DNA of 43,276 nt from Caldilineaceae bacterium. Its GTDB lineage: Bacteria; Chloroflexota; Anaerolineae; Caldilineales; Caldilineaceae. The DNA is taken from NCBI GenBank assembly GCA_020845455.1, contig JADLFO010000143.1, positions 1 through 43,276 of the forward strand. Direction: 5' to 3'. Made by a program: the position numbers and the translations under genes. Below are positions 25,936 to 34,499 of this stretch, one piece after another. How positions within the stretch are numbered: the stretch's first letter is position 1; each line of letters starts with the position of its first letter. The notes below the pieces were generated by a model that was given only the letters and a program-made list of their open reading frames with translations, made no database searches and was not told where the DNA came from.

Positions 25936-28900
25936 GTGCATCGGCTTTTGTGGCTGCCGGCCGGGCTGCTTCTCGCAGGCTATGGGTATAGCCTGATTGC
26001 AGGCGCAGAATCCTTTCAGCCCTATCTCGTGCGCGATGGGCTGCTGGTGGCGCTGGTGGGCGGGCTGATCTTTGCCCGGCACAGCGCCCCTCTGCCCCTG
26101 CTGCCCCTGCCGCTGCGCCGCCGCCCTTGGCCTGCCGCCGGCCGTCTGCTGTTGTCTACCGCAGCGGCGTGCAGCCTGGCCGCCGCGGGCGTGCTGGCGC
26201 TGCTGGGCGGCCAAGGCTGGCCCGGCCGGCTGGGCGGCAGTTTGTGGATCATCGCGCTCGGCCTATGGGGCGCAGCGCTGCTCTGGCCGGGCGCAGCCGA
26301 CTATGCGCCGCCCGCCTATCGTTGGACGCGTGACGCCGCCGGGCGCATCGTGCGGCTGGCGCTGGAGGGGGAGGCGGACGAGCCGCTGGTGATTGCGCCC
26401 GCCAGTAGCCAGCGCGTGACGCTGGGGCTGCTGTTGGTGCTGGCGATTGGCTGGGGGCTGCGCCTGTGGCGGCTGGCCGCGCTCCCGCCCGACTGTCTGG
26501 ACGCCGAATGCGCCCAGGCGCTGCGTCTGGTAGACGGAAGCTGGTGGCAGGGGCTGGATGCGTCGTCGACCAGCCTCTATGCGCTTCTGGCTGCCCTGAT
26601 CTACCGGGTCAACGGCGATGCGCTGTGGGCGCTGCGCGCTGCGGCGGCGCTGTTGGGCTGCGCCACGCTGCCGGTCTTCTATTGGGCGAGCCGCGCCTAT
26701 GCGCGGCCTGCCGGCGCGCTGTTGGGGCTGGCGCTGCTGGCGCTCAGCCCGTGGCATCTCTGGGCGAGCCGCTTGGGCGAGGTGTGGATTGCCGTGCCCT
26801 TGCTCCTGTTGGCGACGCTGGGCGCAGGCGCGCGCGCCCTCCAGTCGAGCAACCTGCGCTGGGCGGCGGCGGCGGGCGGCAGCCTGGGGCTGCTGCTGGC
26901 CCAACCCGCCGCGCTGCAAGGCGCGACGCTGGTCTATCTGGGGGGCGTCGCCGCGCTCATCGGCTGGATGGCGCATCGCAACGGGCGCAGGACGATGTGG
27001 TCCGCGCTGAGGGTTACGCTGGGCAGCGCGCTGGTGACGGGGCTGCCGCCGGCGCTCTCCGCCTGGCGCGGAACCGCGGCTTTGGCAGGAGACGCTGCGG
27101 GGTGGTGGGCCGGGGTGGCGGCGCTGCTGCATGGCGGCGGCGCGCCCTTGGCGCTCTTTCTCGAATCGCCGCTGCTGCCGCCCTTTGCTGCTGCAGCGGC
27201 GCTGGCCGGGCTGCTCACGTTGGCGGGCGCACGGCGCAGGCACGACGCGCTGCTGCCCCCCGCCGGCCTGCTGGTCTACCTGGCGGTCGGGCCGGAGGCG
27301 CGCTTGCCTGCGCTGGCGGCGCTGGCCTGGCTGCCCTTTCTCTATCTGGGCGCAGCCGTGGCGCTCGATCAAGTGGTCAGCGCCTTTGATGGCGCTTGGG
27401 CGCGGCTGGTCGATCTGCGCCGCGGCCTGGCGGTGGGGTTGGCGCTGTTGTTGGCGCTGCTGGGACCACAGGTCTTCGCCTTGCAGCGCCAGTGGCGCGC
27501 CCCAGCGAACGGTCAAAACGCCGTCGAGGTCGCCATGGGCCGCTATCTGGCAAGCTGTTTGGCAGGCCAAGCTGCCGGCGACTCTGCCGACGACCTGTGT
27601 GCGCAGACAGGGGACGGCGCGCCGATCTTCTATGTGCCGCCCGCGGTGCTGGCCCATCCCTCGACCCGACTGCTCTTGGGAGCGGCGCAGGACACGTCGC
27701 GCGTGCAGGCGCTGGACGTGGGCCGCGACCTGCTGCCCACGCGCTCGCCGCAGGGCAGCCTCGTCTATCTGGTTCCCATCGACAACCAGCCGCTGATCGA
27801 CCTGCTCCAGCAGTTATACCCCGGAGCGCAGGTCCACGCCGAGCCGCGCGACCAGGCCGGGCCGAGCCTCTTTTTGGTCTATGCCATCCGCCGCGACGAG
27901 GTGTTGGCCCATCAAGGGCTGGCAGGGACTTATCGCGCCGGTGACAGCCAAATAATGCGCCAAGACGGGCCGCTGGCCTTTGCCTGGGCCGATGACCCGC
28001 CGCAGGAGCCGCCCTTTGAGATAGCCTGGGAAGGGTCGCTGCTGCTGCCGGTGGCCGGGAACTATCTCTTTCAGATCGAGGGCATCGCGCCGCACGCGCC
28101 CGACCCGGTGGTGAGCATGCAGTTGGACGGGCGGCTGCTGTTGGATACCTCGCTGGGGCTGGTGGAGCAGCGCCAGCAACTGGCGCAGGGCTATGCGCGC
28201 CTCAGCCTGCGCTACCGCGCCGCCGGCGCACCCGGAGACTGGGCGATCCGCTGGCAGCCGCCGGGCGGGGCGAACGAGCCGATCCCGCGCGAGATGCTCT
28301 ACAGCCCGCCGCTGCCCAATATCGGCCTGATTGGGACCTATCATGCAGGCGATAGCTGGCAAGGGCCGGCGCTCACCGTGCGCAAAGACCTGGCGCTGGG
28401 CGCGCCGGTCGACGTGCCGCCCCCCTACAGCGTGGTGTGGAGCGGCCAATTGGCCGTGCCGCGCGCCGGGGAGACGCTTTTTGCCGTCACCGCCAACGGC
28501 CCGGTGCAGATGACCGTCGCCGGGCAGCCGCTGCTCGACTATGCGCCGCCCGCGCAGGCGGGCGATGGGCCGAGCTTTAGCCAGGCCAGCATCTATCTGG
28601 AGCGCGGCTGGCAGCCGATCGAAGTGCGCTATGCGCCGCCGCAGGGCCGGCCCGACCTGCGCCTGCTCTGGCAGCCGCCGGGCAGCAGCCCCATGAACCT
28701 ACTCAGCCGCTATCTGCTGCCGACCACGGCGGAGGTGACGACCGGCGACGTGCCGCTGCCGCCTGCGCCGGGGTTGATCGACGCACGCCTGGGCGATGAC
28801 CGTTTTGCGCTTTCGACCAGCATGGAGGTCTATCAACCGGCGCGCACGCTGCCCCCGCAGAGCTTGCCGCCGCTGCTGGCCGACCTGCGCCGCACGGTGG

Positions 28901-29700
28901 GCAGCGTCTGCGGCGCAGGCCAAGAGCAGTTCAACCAACCTCATGGGCTGGCCTTGGATGCCGCCGGACGGCTCTATGTGGCCGATACGGGCAACCGCCG
29001 CGTGGTTGCGCTGGACGTGGCGACAGGGAACTTTATCCAGGTCTATGCTGCCGCCGAATTTCAGGAGCCGGTCGACGTGGCGCTGGCCCCCGACGGCACG
29101 CTCTTGGTGCTGGATGCGCTGGCCGCGGCGCTCTTCCGCATCGACCTGGCCACGGGCGAGATCGCGCCGCTGGCGACCCAGACCGGCTTCTATCGCCCGC
29201 GCGGGCTGGCTGTGGACGCCGACGGCGTGATCGCCGTCGCCGACACCGGCGGCGGCCGCGTTGTGCTGCTGGACGCAAACGGCGCGCTCCTGGCCCAGTT
29301 CGGCGGCCCGGCCACGCGCTTGGGCCAGGGCCAGCCGGTGGACACGCTGGTTACGGGCGAGACGCTCTGGACGGTGACTGCCGAGAACGGGCGGCTGTGG
29401 CGGCTGGATGTGATGGGCAGCCTGGCCGCGCTGCCGCGCAGCAACACGATCGACGGGCCGCATCTGGCCGGTCTGCCTGACGGCGCTTTCTTTCTGAGCA
29501 ACCCGGCAGGCCGCACGCTGCTCTATGTTGCCGCCGGCGGCCGGCCGCTGGCCCAGGTGGCGCATGGCGGCAGTTTGGCCGCACCCACCGGCGTGGCCGC
29601 CGCGCGACATGCCGGCGAGGTGACCGTGGCCGTGGCCGACAGTGCGACCTGCCAGGTGACGATCTGGCAGGTCGCACTGGGGCAGACAGCGCGGGAGTAG
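25936..29700 (+). CDS. GT39-like membrane glycosyltransferase fused to two PA14 domains and NHL repeats
   Basis: 1254 residues starting at GTG 25936, four bases after the previous stop. N-terminal helices (about 1-120) are followed by a GT-C region (about 165-520) whose first outer loop holds the acidic PPDCLDAECAQALRL motif of dolichyl-phosphate-mannose-dependent enzymes. A soluble linker leads to two PA14-like domains (661-790 and 797-928, each opening GL-x-GTY and containing a WQPPG end) and NHL repeats (about 985-1245; YVADTGNRRVVALD, LAVDADGVIAVADTGGGRVV). The extracytoplasmic C-terminus could bind the sugar or glycoprotein product. The catalytic pair differs from the usual DE, so activity is inferred only. 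Confidence 0.8.
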   Translation: MHRLLWLPAGLLLAGYGYSLIAGAESFQPYLVRDGLLVALVGGLIFARHSAPLPLLPLPLRRRPWPAAGRLLLSTAAACSLAAAGVLALLGGQGWPGRLGGSLWIIALGLWGAALLWPGAADYAPPAYRWTRDAAGRIVRLALEGEADEPLVIAPASSQRVTLGLLLVLAIGWGLRLWRLAALPPDCLDAECAQALRLVDGSWWQGLDASSTSLYALLAALIYRVNGDALWALRAAAALLGCATLPVFYWASRAYARPAGALLGLALLALSPWHLWASRLGEVWIAVPLLLLATLGAGARALQSSNLRWAAAAGGSLGLLLAQPAALQGATLVYLGGVAALIGWMAHRNGRRTMWSALRVTLGSALVTGLPPALSAWRGTAALAGDAAGWWAGVAALLHGGGAPLALFLESPLLPPFAAAAALAGLLTLAGARRRHDALLPPAGLLVYLAVGPEARLPALAALAWLPFLYLGAAVALDQVVSAFDGAWARLVDLRRGLAVGLALLLALLGPQVFALQRQWRAPANGQNAVEVAMGRYLASCLAGQAAGDSADDLCAQTGDGAPIFYVPPAVLAHPSTRLLLGAAQDTSRVQALDVGRDLLPTRSPQGSLVYLVPIDNQPLIDLLQQLYPGAQVHAEPRDQAGPSLFLVYAIRRDEVLAHQGLAGTYRAGDSQIMRQDGPLAFAWADDPPQEPPFEIAWEGSLLLPVAGNYLFQIEGIAPHAPDPVVSMQLDGRLLLDTSLGLVEQRQQLAQGYARLSLRYRAAGAPGDWAIRWQPPGGANEPIPREMLYSPPLPNIGLIGTYHAGDSWQGPALTVRKDLALGAPVDVPPPYSVVWSGQLAVPRAGETLFAVTANGPVQMTVAGQPLLDYAPPAQAGDGPSFSQASIYLERGWQPIEVRYAPPQGRPDLRLLWQPPGSSPMNLLSRYLLPTTAEVTTGDVPLPPAPGLIDARLGDDRFALSTSMEVYQPARTLPPQSLPPLLADLRRTVGSVCGAGQEQFNQPHGLALDAAGRLYVADTGNRRVVALDVATGNFIQVYAAAEFQEPVDVALAPDGTLLVLDALAAALFRIDLATGEIAPLATQTGFYRPRGLAVDADGVIAVADTGGGRVVLLDANGALLAQFGGPATRLGQGQPVDTLVTGETLWTVTAENGRLWRLDVMGSLAALPRSNTIDGPHLAGLPDGAFFLSNPAGRTLLYVAAGGRPLAQVAHGGSLAAPTGVAAARHAGEVTVAVADSATCQVTIWQVALGQTARE

Positions 29701-29732
29701 ACAGCGCCGCACAAAGCCGGCGCGGAGTATGG

Positions 29733-29738
29733 TACAAT
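29733..29738 (+). promoter_or_regulatory. TACAAT -10 box upstream of the lipoprotein protease
   Basis: TACAAT at 29733-29738 is preceded by TATGG and lacks a good -35. The predicted start near 29745 falls inside a perfect palindrome (29740-29763). This suggests a regulated start within the operon. Confidence 0.4.
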
Positions 29739-29739
29739 C

Positions 29740-29763
29740 CTGGCAAACGCGCGCGTTTGCCAG
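29740..29763. promoter_or_regulatory. Perfect 24-bp palindrome at the predicted transcript start
   Basis: CTGGCAAACGCG (29740-29751) is followed directly by its exact reverse complement CGCGTTTGCCAG (29752-29763). It starts two bases after TACAAT, so it covers the predicted +1. It can act as an operator or fold as a hairpin with no loop in the 5' end of the RNA. Confidence 0.6.
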
Positions 29764-29818
29764 ATGTTCACTGTGGCCGATCTCCGGCGTGTCGCCGGGG
29801 CTGAGACAGAGAGACGCA

Positions 29819-31816
29819 TTGAACGGATCGATTCGTTTTGTTCTATTGGCGGCGGCGCTGTGGCTGGCCGTGGCCTGTGGGCTGCGCGGGCCGGGCGGGG
29901 AGCCGTTGAGCGCGGCGCTGCCGGCGGCATCCACCCCGGTCGCGCAAGCGCCGGGCAAGCCCATCGGTGGGCTGCTCAAACAGCCGCCCGCCGGAGCCGA
30001 CGATCTGACCCGGCTTTCGACCGCCGAGCAGCTTGGCCTGGTAGTTCCCCCCACGCGCGACCTGCGCGATCTGGCGATGCGGCTGAACCCGGAGGCGGGC
30101 AATATCCCGCTGGTCGTCGGCGACGGCACGCCCGACTATGCCGTGGGCGACAACCTGGAGTTCTGGGTACACGACCAGGGGGCCAACCGCAATTTTCGCA
30201 TCACAGCCGAGCTGATCCACAAGACCGATGTGGCCTATGCTTGGGTGGAACAGGGCAAGCCCGCCGACCGCGACCGGATCATTCAGGCCGTCGACCGCTT
30301 TAGCAGCGACAGCTATCCTGCGGTGCGCGCTTTTTTTGGCAGCGAGTGGAATCCCGGCGTGGACGATGACCCCCGGCTGCATGTACTCCATGCCACCGGG
30401 CTGGGCGACGACTTTGCGGGCTATTACAGCAGCGCCGACGAATACAGCCGCCTGGCGCGCGCCTTCTCCAATGAGAAGGAGATGTTCTACATCAACCTGA
30501 GCTGGCTCAACCGTTCGCAAAACTATCTCTACTATGAGGCGGTGCTGGCGCATGAGTTCCAGCATATGATCCTCTGGTCGCGCGACCGCAACGAGGAAAC
30601 CTGGATCAACGAGGGGCAGAGCGAGTTTGCGCAGGTGGTGGCGGGCTATGAACCGAGCACGCTCTTTGCCGATGTCTTTGCCGCCACCCCCGACACCCAA
30701 CTGACCGCCTGGGGCGAAGCGCAGGGCAACAATGGCCCCCACTACGGCAGCGCCTTTCTGTTTATCAGCTATTTTGCCCAACGCTTTGGCGCAGACCTGA
30801 CGCGCGCCCTGGTGGCGCACCCGGCCAATGGGCTGCGCGGCGTGGACGCAGTCTTGGCCGGAGCAGGCCGGCCCCTGAGCGCAGACCAACTCTTTGCCGA
30901 TTGGGTGGTCGCCAACTATGTCGACGACCCCAGCGCGCTGGGCCAGGAGGGGGTCTATGGCTATCTGGACTTTGACCCCAAGCCGCCCACCCCCGCGGCT
31001 CGCTACGACGAATATCCCACCGAAGCCGAAGCCGCCACCGTCTATAACTATGCCGCCGACTATCTGCGGCTCGAAGGCCGCGGCGATGTGCTGCTGCACT
31101 TCCGCGGGGCCACCACGACCCGGCTGGCAGACCTGCAGGCACGCAGCGGGCGGCTGATGTGGTGGGGTAACCGCGGCGACGATTTCGACACGCGCTTGAC
31201 CCGCCGTTTTGACCTCTCCGCTCTGCCCGCCGGCACGCCCGTGGAGATGAGCGCGGCGCTTTGGTACGATATCGAGGATCGCTATGACTACGGCTATGTG
31301 ATGGCGAGCCGCGACGGCGCAAACTGGACGCTGCTCACCGGCGACCGCATGGCCCCCTATGAAGCCGAGGGCAGCGCCTTGGGGCCGGGCTATACGGGCA
31401 AAAGCGACGGCTGGGTGACCGACCATTTCAACCTGTCGGACTATGTGGGCAGCGAAGTCTGGGTGCGCTTTGAATATGTGACCGACGATGCCGTCGGCGC
31501 GAGCGGCTGGTTTGTGGACGATATCACCATTCCCACCCTGGGCTATGCTGCCAATTTTGAACAGGGTGCGGACGGCTGGCAAAGCGAAGGCTGGCTGCTT
31601 ACCGACAACCATTTGGGGCAGGGCTGGCTGTTACAGGTGCTGACGCTGGAGGCCGGCCGCTTGGTGGATGTGGAACGCTTTGCGGTGGACAGCCACGGGC
31701 AAGCCTCTATCCCGGCGCAACTAAGCGAGCGGCACAGCGCCGTGGTCGCGGTCAGCGCCCTGGCCCCGATGACCACCGAGCCGGCGGACTATGAATATTG
31801 GATCGACACGAACTAG
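29819..31816 (+). CDS. Lipoprotein zinc metalloprotease (immune inhibitor A/M6-like)
   Basis: 665 residues from TTG 29819. The short signal sequence ends in a lipobox, LAVAC, with Cys20 as the lipidated residue. The zinc motif is HEFQH at 245-249 (VLAHEFQHMIL), with the Glu ligand in WINEGQSEF (about 265). An MAM/jelly-roll-like domain lies at about 440-610 (FDLSALPAGTPVEMSAALWYDI, FNLSDYVGSEVWVRFEYV), typical of immune inhibitor A and related M6 enzymes. It should be anchored on the outer face of the cell and cleave proteins. AGAGAG precedes the TTG; any ATG start upstream puts 30 unrelated residues before the signal. Confidence 0.85.
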   Translation: MNGSIRFVLLAAALWLAVACGLRGPGGEPLSAALPAASTPVAQAPGKPIGGLLKQPPAGADDLTRLSTAEQLGLVVPPTRDLRDLAMRLNPEAGNIPLVVGDGTPDYAVGDNLEFWVHDQGANRNFRITAELIHKTDVAYAWVEQGKPADRDRIIQAVDRFSSDSYPAVRAFFGSEWNPGVDDDPRLHVLHATGLGDDFAGYYSSADEYSRLARAFSNEKEMFYINLSWLNRSQNYLYYEAVLAHEFQHMILWSRDRNEETWINEGQSEFAQVVAGYEPSTLFADVFAATPDTQLTAWGEAQGNNGPHYGSAFLFISYFAQRFGADLTRALVAHPANGLRGVDAVLAGAGRPLSADQLFADWVVANYVDDPSALGQEGVYGYLDFDPKPPTPAARYDEYPTEAEAATVYNYAADYLRLEGRGDVLLHFRGATTTRLADLQARSGRLMWWGNRGDDFDTRLTRRFDLSALPAGTPVEMSAALWYDIEDRYDYGYVMASRDGANWTLLTGDRMAPYEAEGSALGPGYTGKSDGWVTDHFNLSDYVGSEVWVRFEYVTDDAVGASGWFVDDITIPTLGYAANFEQGADGWQSEGWLLTDNHLGQGWLLQVLTLEAGRLVDVERFAVDSHGQASIPAQLSERHSAVVAVSALAPMTTEPADYEYWIDTN

Positions 31817-31831
31817 CATCAAAGGGGACCC

Positions 31832-33412
31832 ATGAAACACCAGACGATCGCCGTCTTGGACTATGGCAGCCAATACAGCCAATTGATCTGCCGCCGTGTG
31901 CGTGAGGCCCAGGTCTACGCCGAGTTGATCCCGTGGGACCGGGCGGAGGCGCTGCTGCCCCAACTCAACCCGCAGGGCATCATCCTCTCCGGCGGCCCCA
32001 ACAGCGTCTATGAACCCGGCGCACCCACGCTGCCCGCGGCGGTGCTGGCGCAAGGCGTGCCGGTCTTGGGCATCTGTTACGGGCTGCAACTGCTGGTCCA
32101 CAGCTTGGGCGGGGAAGTCTCCCCCAGCCGGGCGCGCGAATATGGCAGCGTGCAGGTGACGGTGACCGGCGGCCATGCCGAAAGCGCCAGCCCGCTCTTT
32201 GCCGGCCTGCCGCCCACGCTGGACGTGTGGATGAGCCACGGCGACCGCGTCGACTCTCTGCCGGGTGATTTTGTCGCCATCGCACACAGCGCCAACTCGC
32301 CGCTGGCCGCGGTCGCCGACGAGGCGCGCAAGCGCTACGGCATCCAGTTTCACCCGGAGGTCGTCCACACGCCGCAGGGATCGGCGCTTTTGGCGAATTT
32401 CGTCAAGCACATCTGCGGCTGCACCGGCGACTGGACACCGGGTCACTTTATCCAGGAGACCGTGGAGCGCATCCGCGGCCAGGTGGGGCCGGATGGGCAT
32501 GTGATCTGCGGTCTAAGCGGCGGCGTGGACAGCGCCGTGGCCGCCACGCTGGTGCATCGCGCTGTGGGCGACCGGCTGACCTGTGTCTTTGTCGATCATG
32601 GGCTGCTGCGCCGCGGGGAGGCGGAGCAGGTGATCGATACCTTTCGCCGGCACCAGGGGATGCGGCTGGTGGCGGTGGATGCCAAGGAGGATTTCTTGTC
32701 CGACCTGGCCGGCGTGACCGACCCGGAGCGCAAGCGCAAGCTGATCGGCGCGCGCTTTATCCGTGTCTTTGAGGGCGAAGCGGCGCGGCTGGCCGCCGAA
32801 TGGGGCACAGGCACGCCTGCCTTTCTGGCGCAAGGCACGCTCTATCCCGACGTGATCGAGTCCGCCGGTAACGACGACACGCGCCACGCCCGCACGATCA
32901 AGACCCATCATAATGTGGGTGGGCTGCCCGAAGACATGACCTTCCGGTTGATCGAACCGCTGCGCATGCTCTTTAAGGACGAGGTGCGTACCGTGGGCGA
33001 GGCGTTGGGGCTGCCGGAGGAGATCGTCTGGCGGCATCCGTTCCCCGGCCCAGGGCTGGGCATCCGCATCTTGGGAGATGTAACCTGGGAGCGGCTGGAA
33101 ACGCTGCGCCATGCCGATGCGATCTTTTTGGAGGAGCTGCGCGCCGCCGATCTCTACCGCGGGACGAGCCAGGTCTTTGCGGTGCTGCTGCCTGTGCGCA
33201 GCGTGGGCGTGATGGGCGACGGGCGCACCTATGCCAACACCGTGGCGCTGCGCGCCGTGACGACCGACGACTTTATGACTGCCGACTGGGCGCGGCTGCC
33301 CTATGACCTGTTGGCGCGCGCCAGCAACCGCATCGTCAACGAGGTCGAGGGGGTCAACCGCGTCGTCTATGACATCAGCAGCAAGCCTCCGGCCACAATT
33401 GAGTGGGAGTAA
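31832..33412 (+). CDS. guaA: GMP synthase (glutamine-hydrolysing)
   Basis: 526 residues, standard length and domain order. The class-I glutamine amidotransferase triad is Cys82 (GICYGLQLL), His174 and Glu176 (QFHPEV). The ATP-pyrophosphatase P-loop SGGVDS is at 229-234, and the C-terminal dimerisation domain ends in [13 protein letters not shown]. It converts XMP to GMP in the cytoplasm. AAAGGGGA precedes ATG 31832. It follows the lipoprotein gene by 15 bases, but is a housekeeping gene. Directly after its stop, 11 bases on, an AT-rich foreign-looking gene begins. Confidence 0.98.
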   Translation: MKHQTIAVLDYGSQYSQLICRRVREAQVYAELIPWDRAEALLPQLNPQGIILSGGPNSVYEPGAPTLPAAVLAQGVPVLGICYGLQLLVHSLGGEVSPSRAREYGSVQVTVTGGHAESASPLFAGLPPTLDVWMSHGDRVDSLPGDFVAIAHSANSPLAAVADEARKRYGIQFHPEVVHTPQGSALLANFVKHICGCTGDWTPGHFIQETVERIRGQVGPDGHVICGLSGGVDSAVAATLVHRAVGDRLTCVFVDHGLLRRGEAEQVIDTFRRHQGMRLVAVDAKEDFLSDLAGVTDPERKRKLIGARFIRVFEGEAARLAAEWGTGTPAFLAQGTLYPDVIESAGNDDTRHARTIKTHHNVGGLPEDMTFRLIEPLRMLFKDEVRTVGEALGLPEEIVWRHPFPGPGLGIRILGDVTWERLETLRHADAIFLEELRAADLYRGTSQVFAVLLPVRSVGVMGDGRTYANTVALRAVTTDDFMTADWARLPYDLLARASNRIVNEVEGVNRVVYDISSKPPATIEWE

Positions 33413-33423
33413 GAACTATCTGT

Positions 33424-34443
33424 ATGACTTATAACGAGGTTATCAAAATCGGTGATGCGTATTTACTGCCATTAGCATCAGAGTTGTACGGGTTGGAAGG
33501 CTATAAAACCAGGCCGGTTGAGGCACATGACGGAGGGCGGAATGTCGTTTATACCTGTGAGAAAGAGGGCGCCGGCGCAAAAATGCTCAGAATCGCCTTC
33601 TTAAATGACAGGAGCCGGGAAGATTTGCTGGGCGAAGTTGAGTATATCAGGTATTTATTCGAGCATGGCGGCAGCGTCTCAAACGTAGTCAGCTCCCGGA
33701 AGGGGAATCTACTGGAAGAGATCATTCATCATAATCACACCTTTTATGTTTGCCTTTTTGAAAAGGCCAGGGGAAAAAGGCTTGTGGAAAATAATTATCG
33801 GTATCGGGAAGGAGTTCCTATTACCGAATATTACTATACCTGCGGTAAAACCCTGGGGAAATTACACCAATTGTCGAAAGGATATACGCCTGTCCATCGC
33901 CGCTATAGTTTTTTTGATAAATACACTGTTGACTATATCGAAGAACTGATACCCGACTCGCTATCTTTGCTTAAGGAGAAGCTGGTTCAACTCATTAAAA
34001 CCTTAGAAGGATTGGAGAGGAACTGTGAGTCTTTCGGAATGATCCATTTTGATTACAATGATGGGAACTACACGATAGATTTTGATACCGGGCAAATCAC
34101 TGTATTTGATTTCGATAATTCATGTTTCGGTTGGTATATGTATGACCTGGCAGATCTCTGGAGAAGCGGAGTGGGCTGGATACAATTTGAACAAGACGCC
34201 GGTAAACGCAAAAAGTTTATGGACGATTATTTTGAAACAGCCCTCGCGGGATACAGGTCTGAGACTAGGATAGAAAATTCGATGTTGGATAAATTGCCCT
34301 TATTTATCCAAGTAACCCTCATGGAAAATATTGCAGACGAATTCGAGCAGATGCGGAACAATGGTGAAGAGCCGGAGTGTAATGAGGAGATGTCGTATCT
34401 CATAAAATGCCTGGAAGACGATATCCCGTATATGGCACAGTGA
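33424..34443 (+). CDS. APH-like phosphotransferase, AT-rich and probably acquired
   Basis: 339 residues with the aminoglycoside-phosphotransferase/choline-kinase fold. The catalytic Brenner motif is H208-x-D210-x-x-x-x-N215 (MIHFDYNDGN), and D229 (VFDFDNSCFG) supplies the metal ligand. The closest general type is SrkA/homoserine-kinase-like kinases of Firmicutes. The gene is visibly AT-rich, with AAA, ATA, TTA, AGG and AGA codons that its neighbours avoid, which points to recent transfer. It sits between guaA (11 bases upstream) and a hairpin. The substrate could be a small molecule or an antibiotic; nothing here decides. ATG 33424 is chosen because MTYNEVIKIGD fits the family better than the longer start at 33403. 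Confidence 0.85.
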   Translation: MTYNEVIKIGDAYLLPLASELYGLEGYKTRPVEAHDGGRNVVYTCEKEGAGAKMLRIAFLNDRSREDLLGEVEYIRYLFEHGGSVSNVVSSRKGNLLEEIIHHNHTFYVCLFEKARGKRLVENNYRYREGVPITEYYYTCGKTLGKLHQLSKGYTPVHRRYSFFDKYTVDYIEELIPDSLSLLKEKLVQLIKTLEGLERNCESFGMIHFDYNDGNYTIDFDTGQITVFDFDNSCFGWYMYDLADLWRSGVGWIQFEQDAGKRKKFMDDYFETALAGYRSETRIENSMLDKLPLFIQVTLMENIADEFEQMRNNGEEPECNEEMSYLIKCLEDDIPYMAQ

Positions 34444-34452
34444 CCGGCGCAA

Positions 34453-34483
34453 GGTGACCGGCATTTGCGAAATGCCGGTCACC
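34453..34483 (+). terminator. 14-bp perfect hairpin behind the acquired gene
   Basis: GGTGACCGGCATTT (34453-34466) pairs perfectly with AAATGCCGGTCACC (34470-34483) around GCG. There is no T tract. TGACCGGC also occurs as a direct copy at 34441-34448, overlapping the stop codon. The same GTGACCGG stem is seen at the araA terminator. Confidence 0.55.
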
Positions 34484-34499
34484 TCAGAGAGAGATACCC

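Noticed and set aside
33403-33423. Longer start for the acquired phosphotransferase, overlapping the guaA end
   Set aside because: ATG 33424 has the family-like start and avoids an overlap with guaA.
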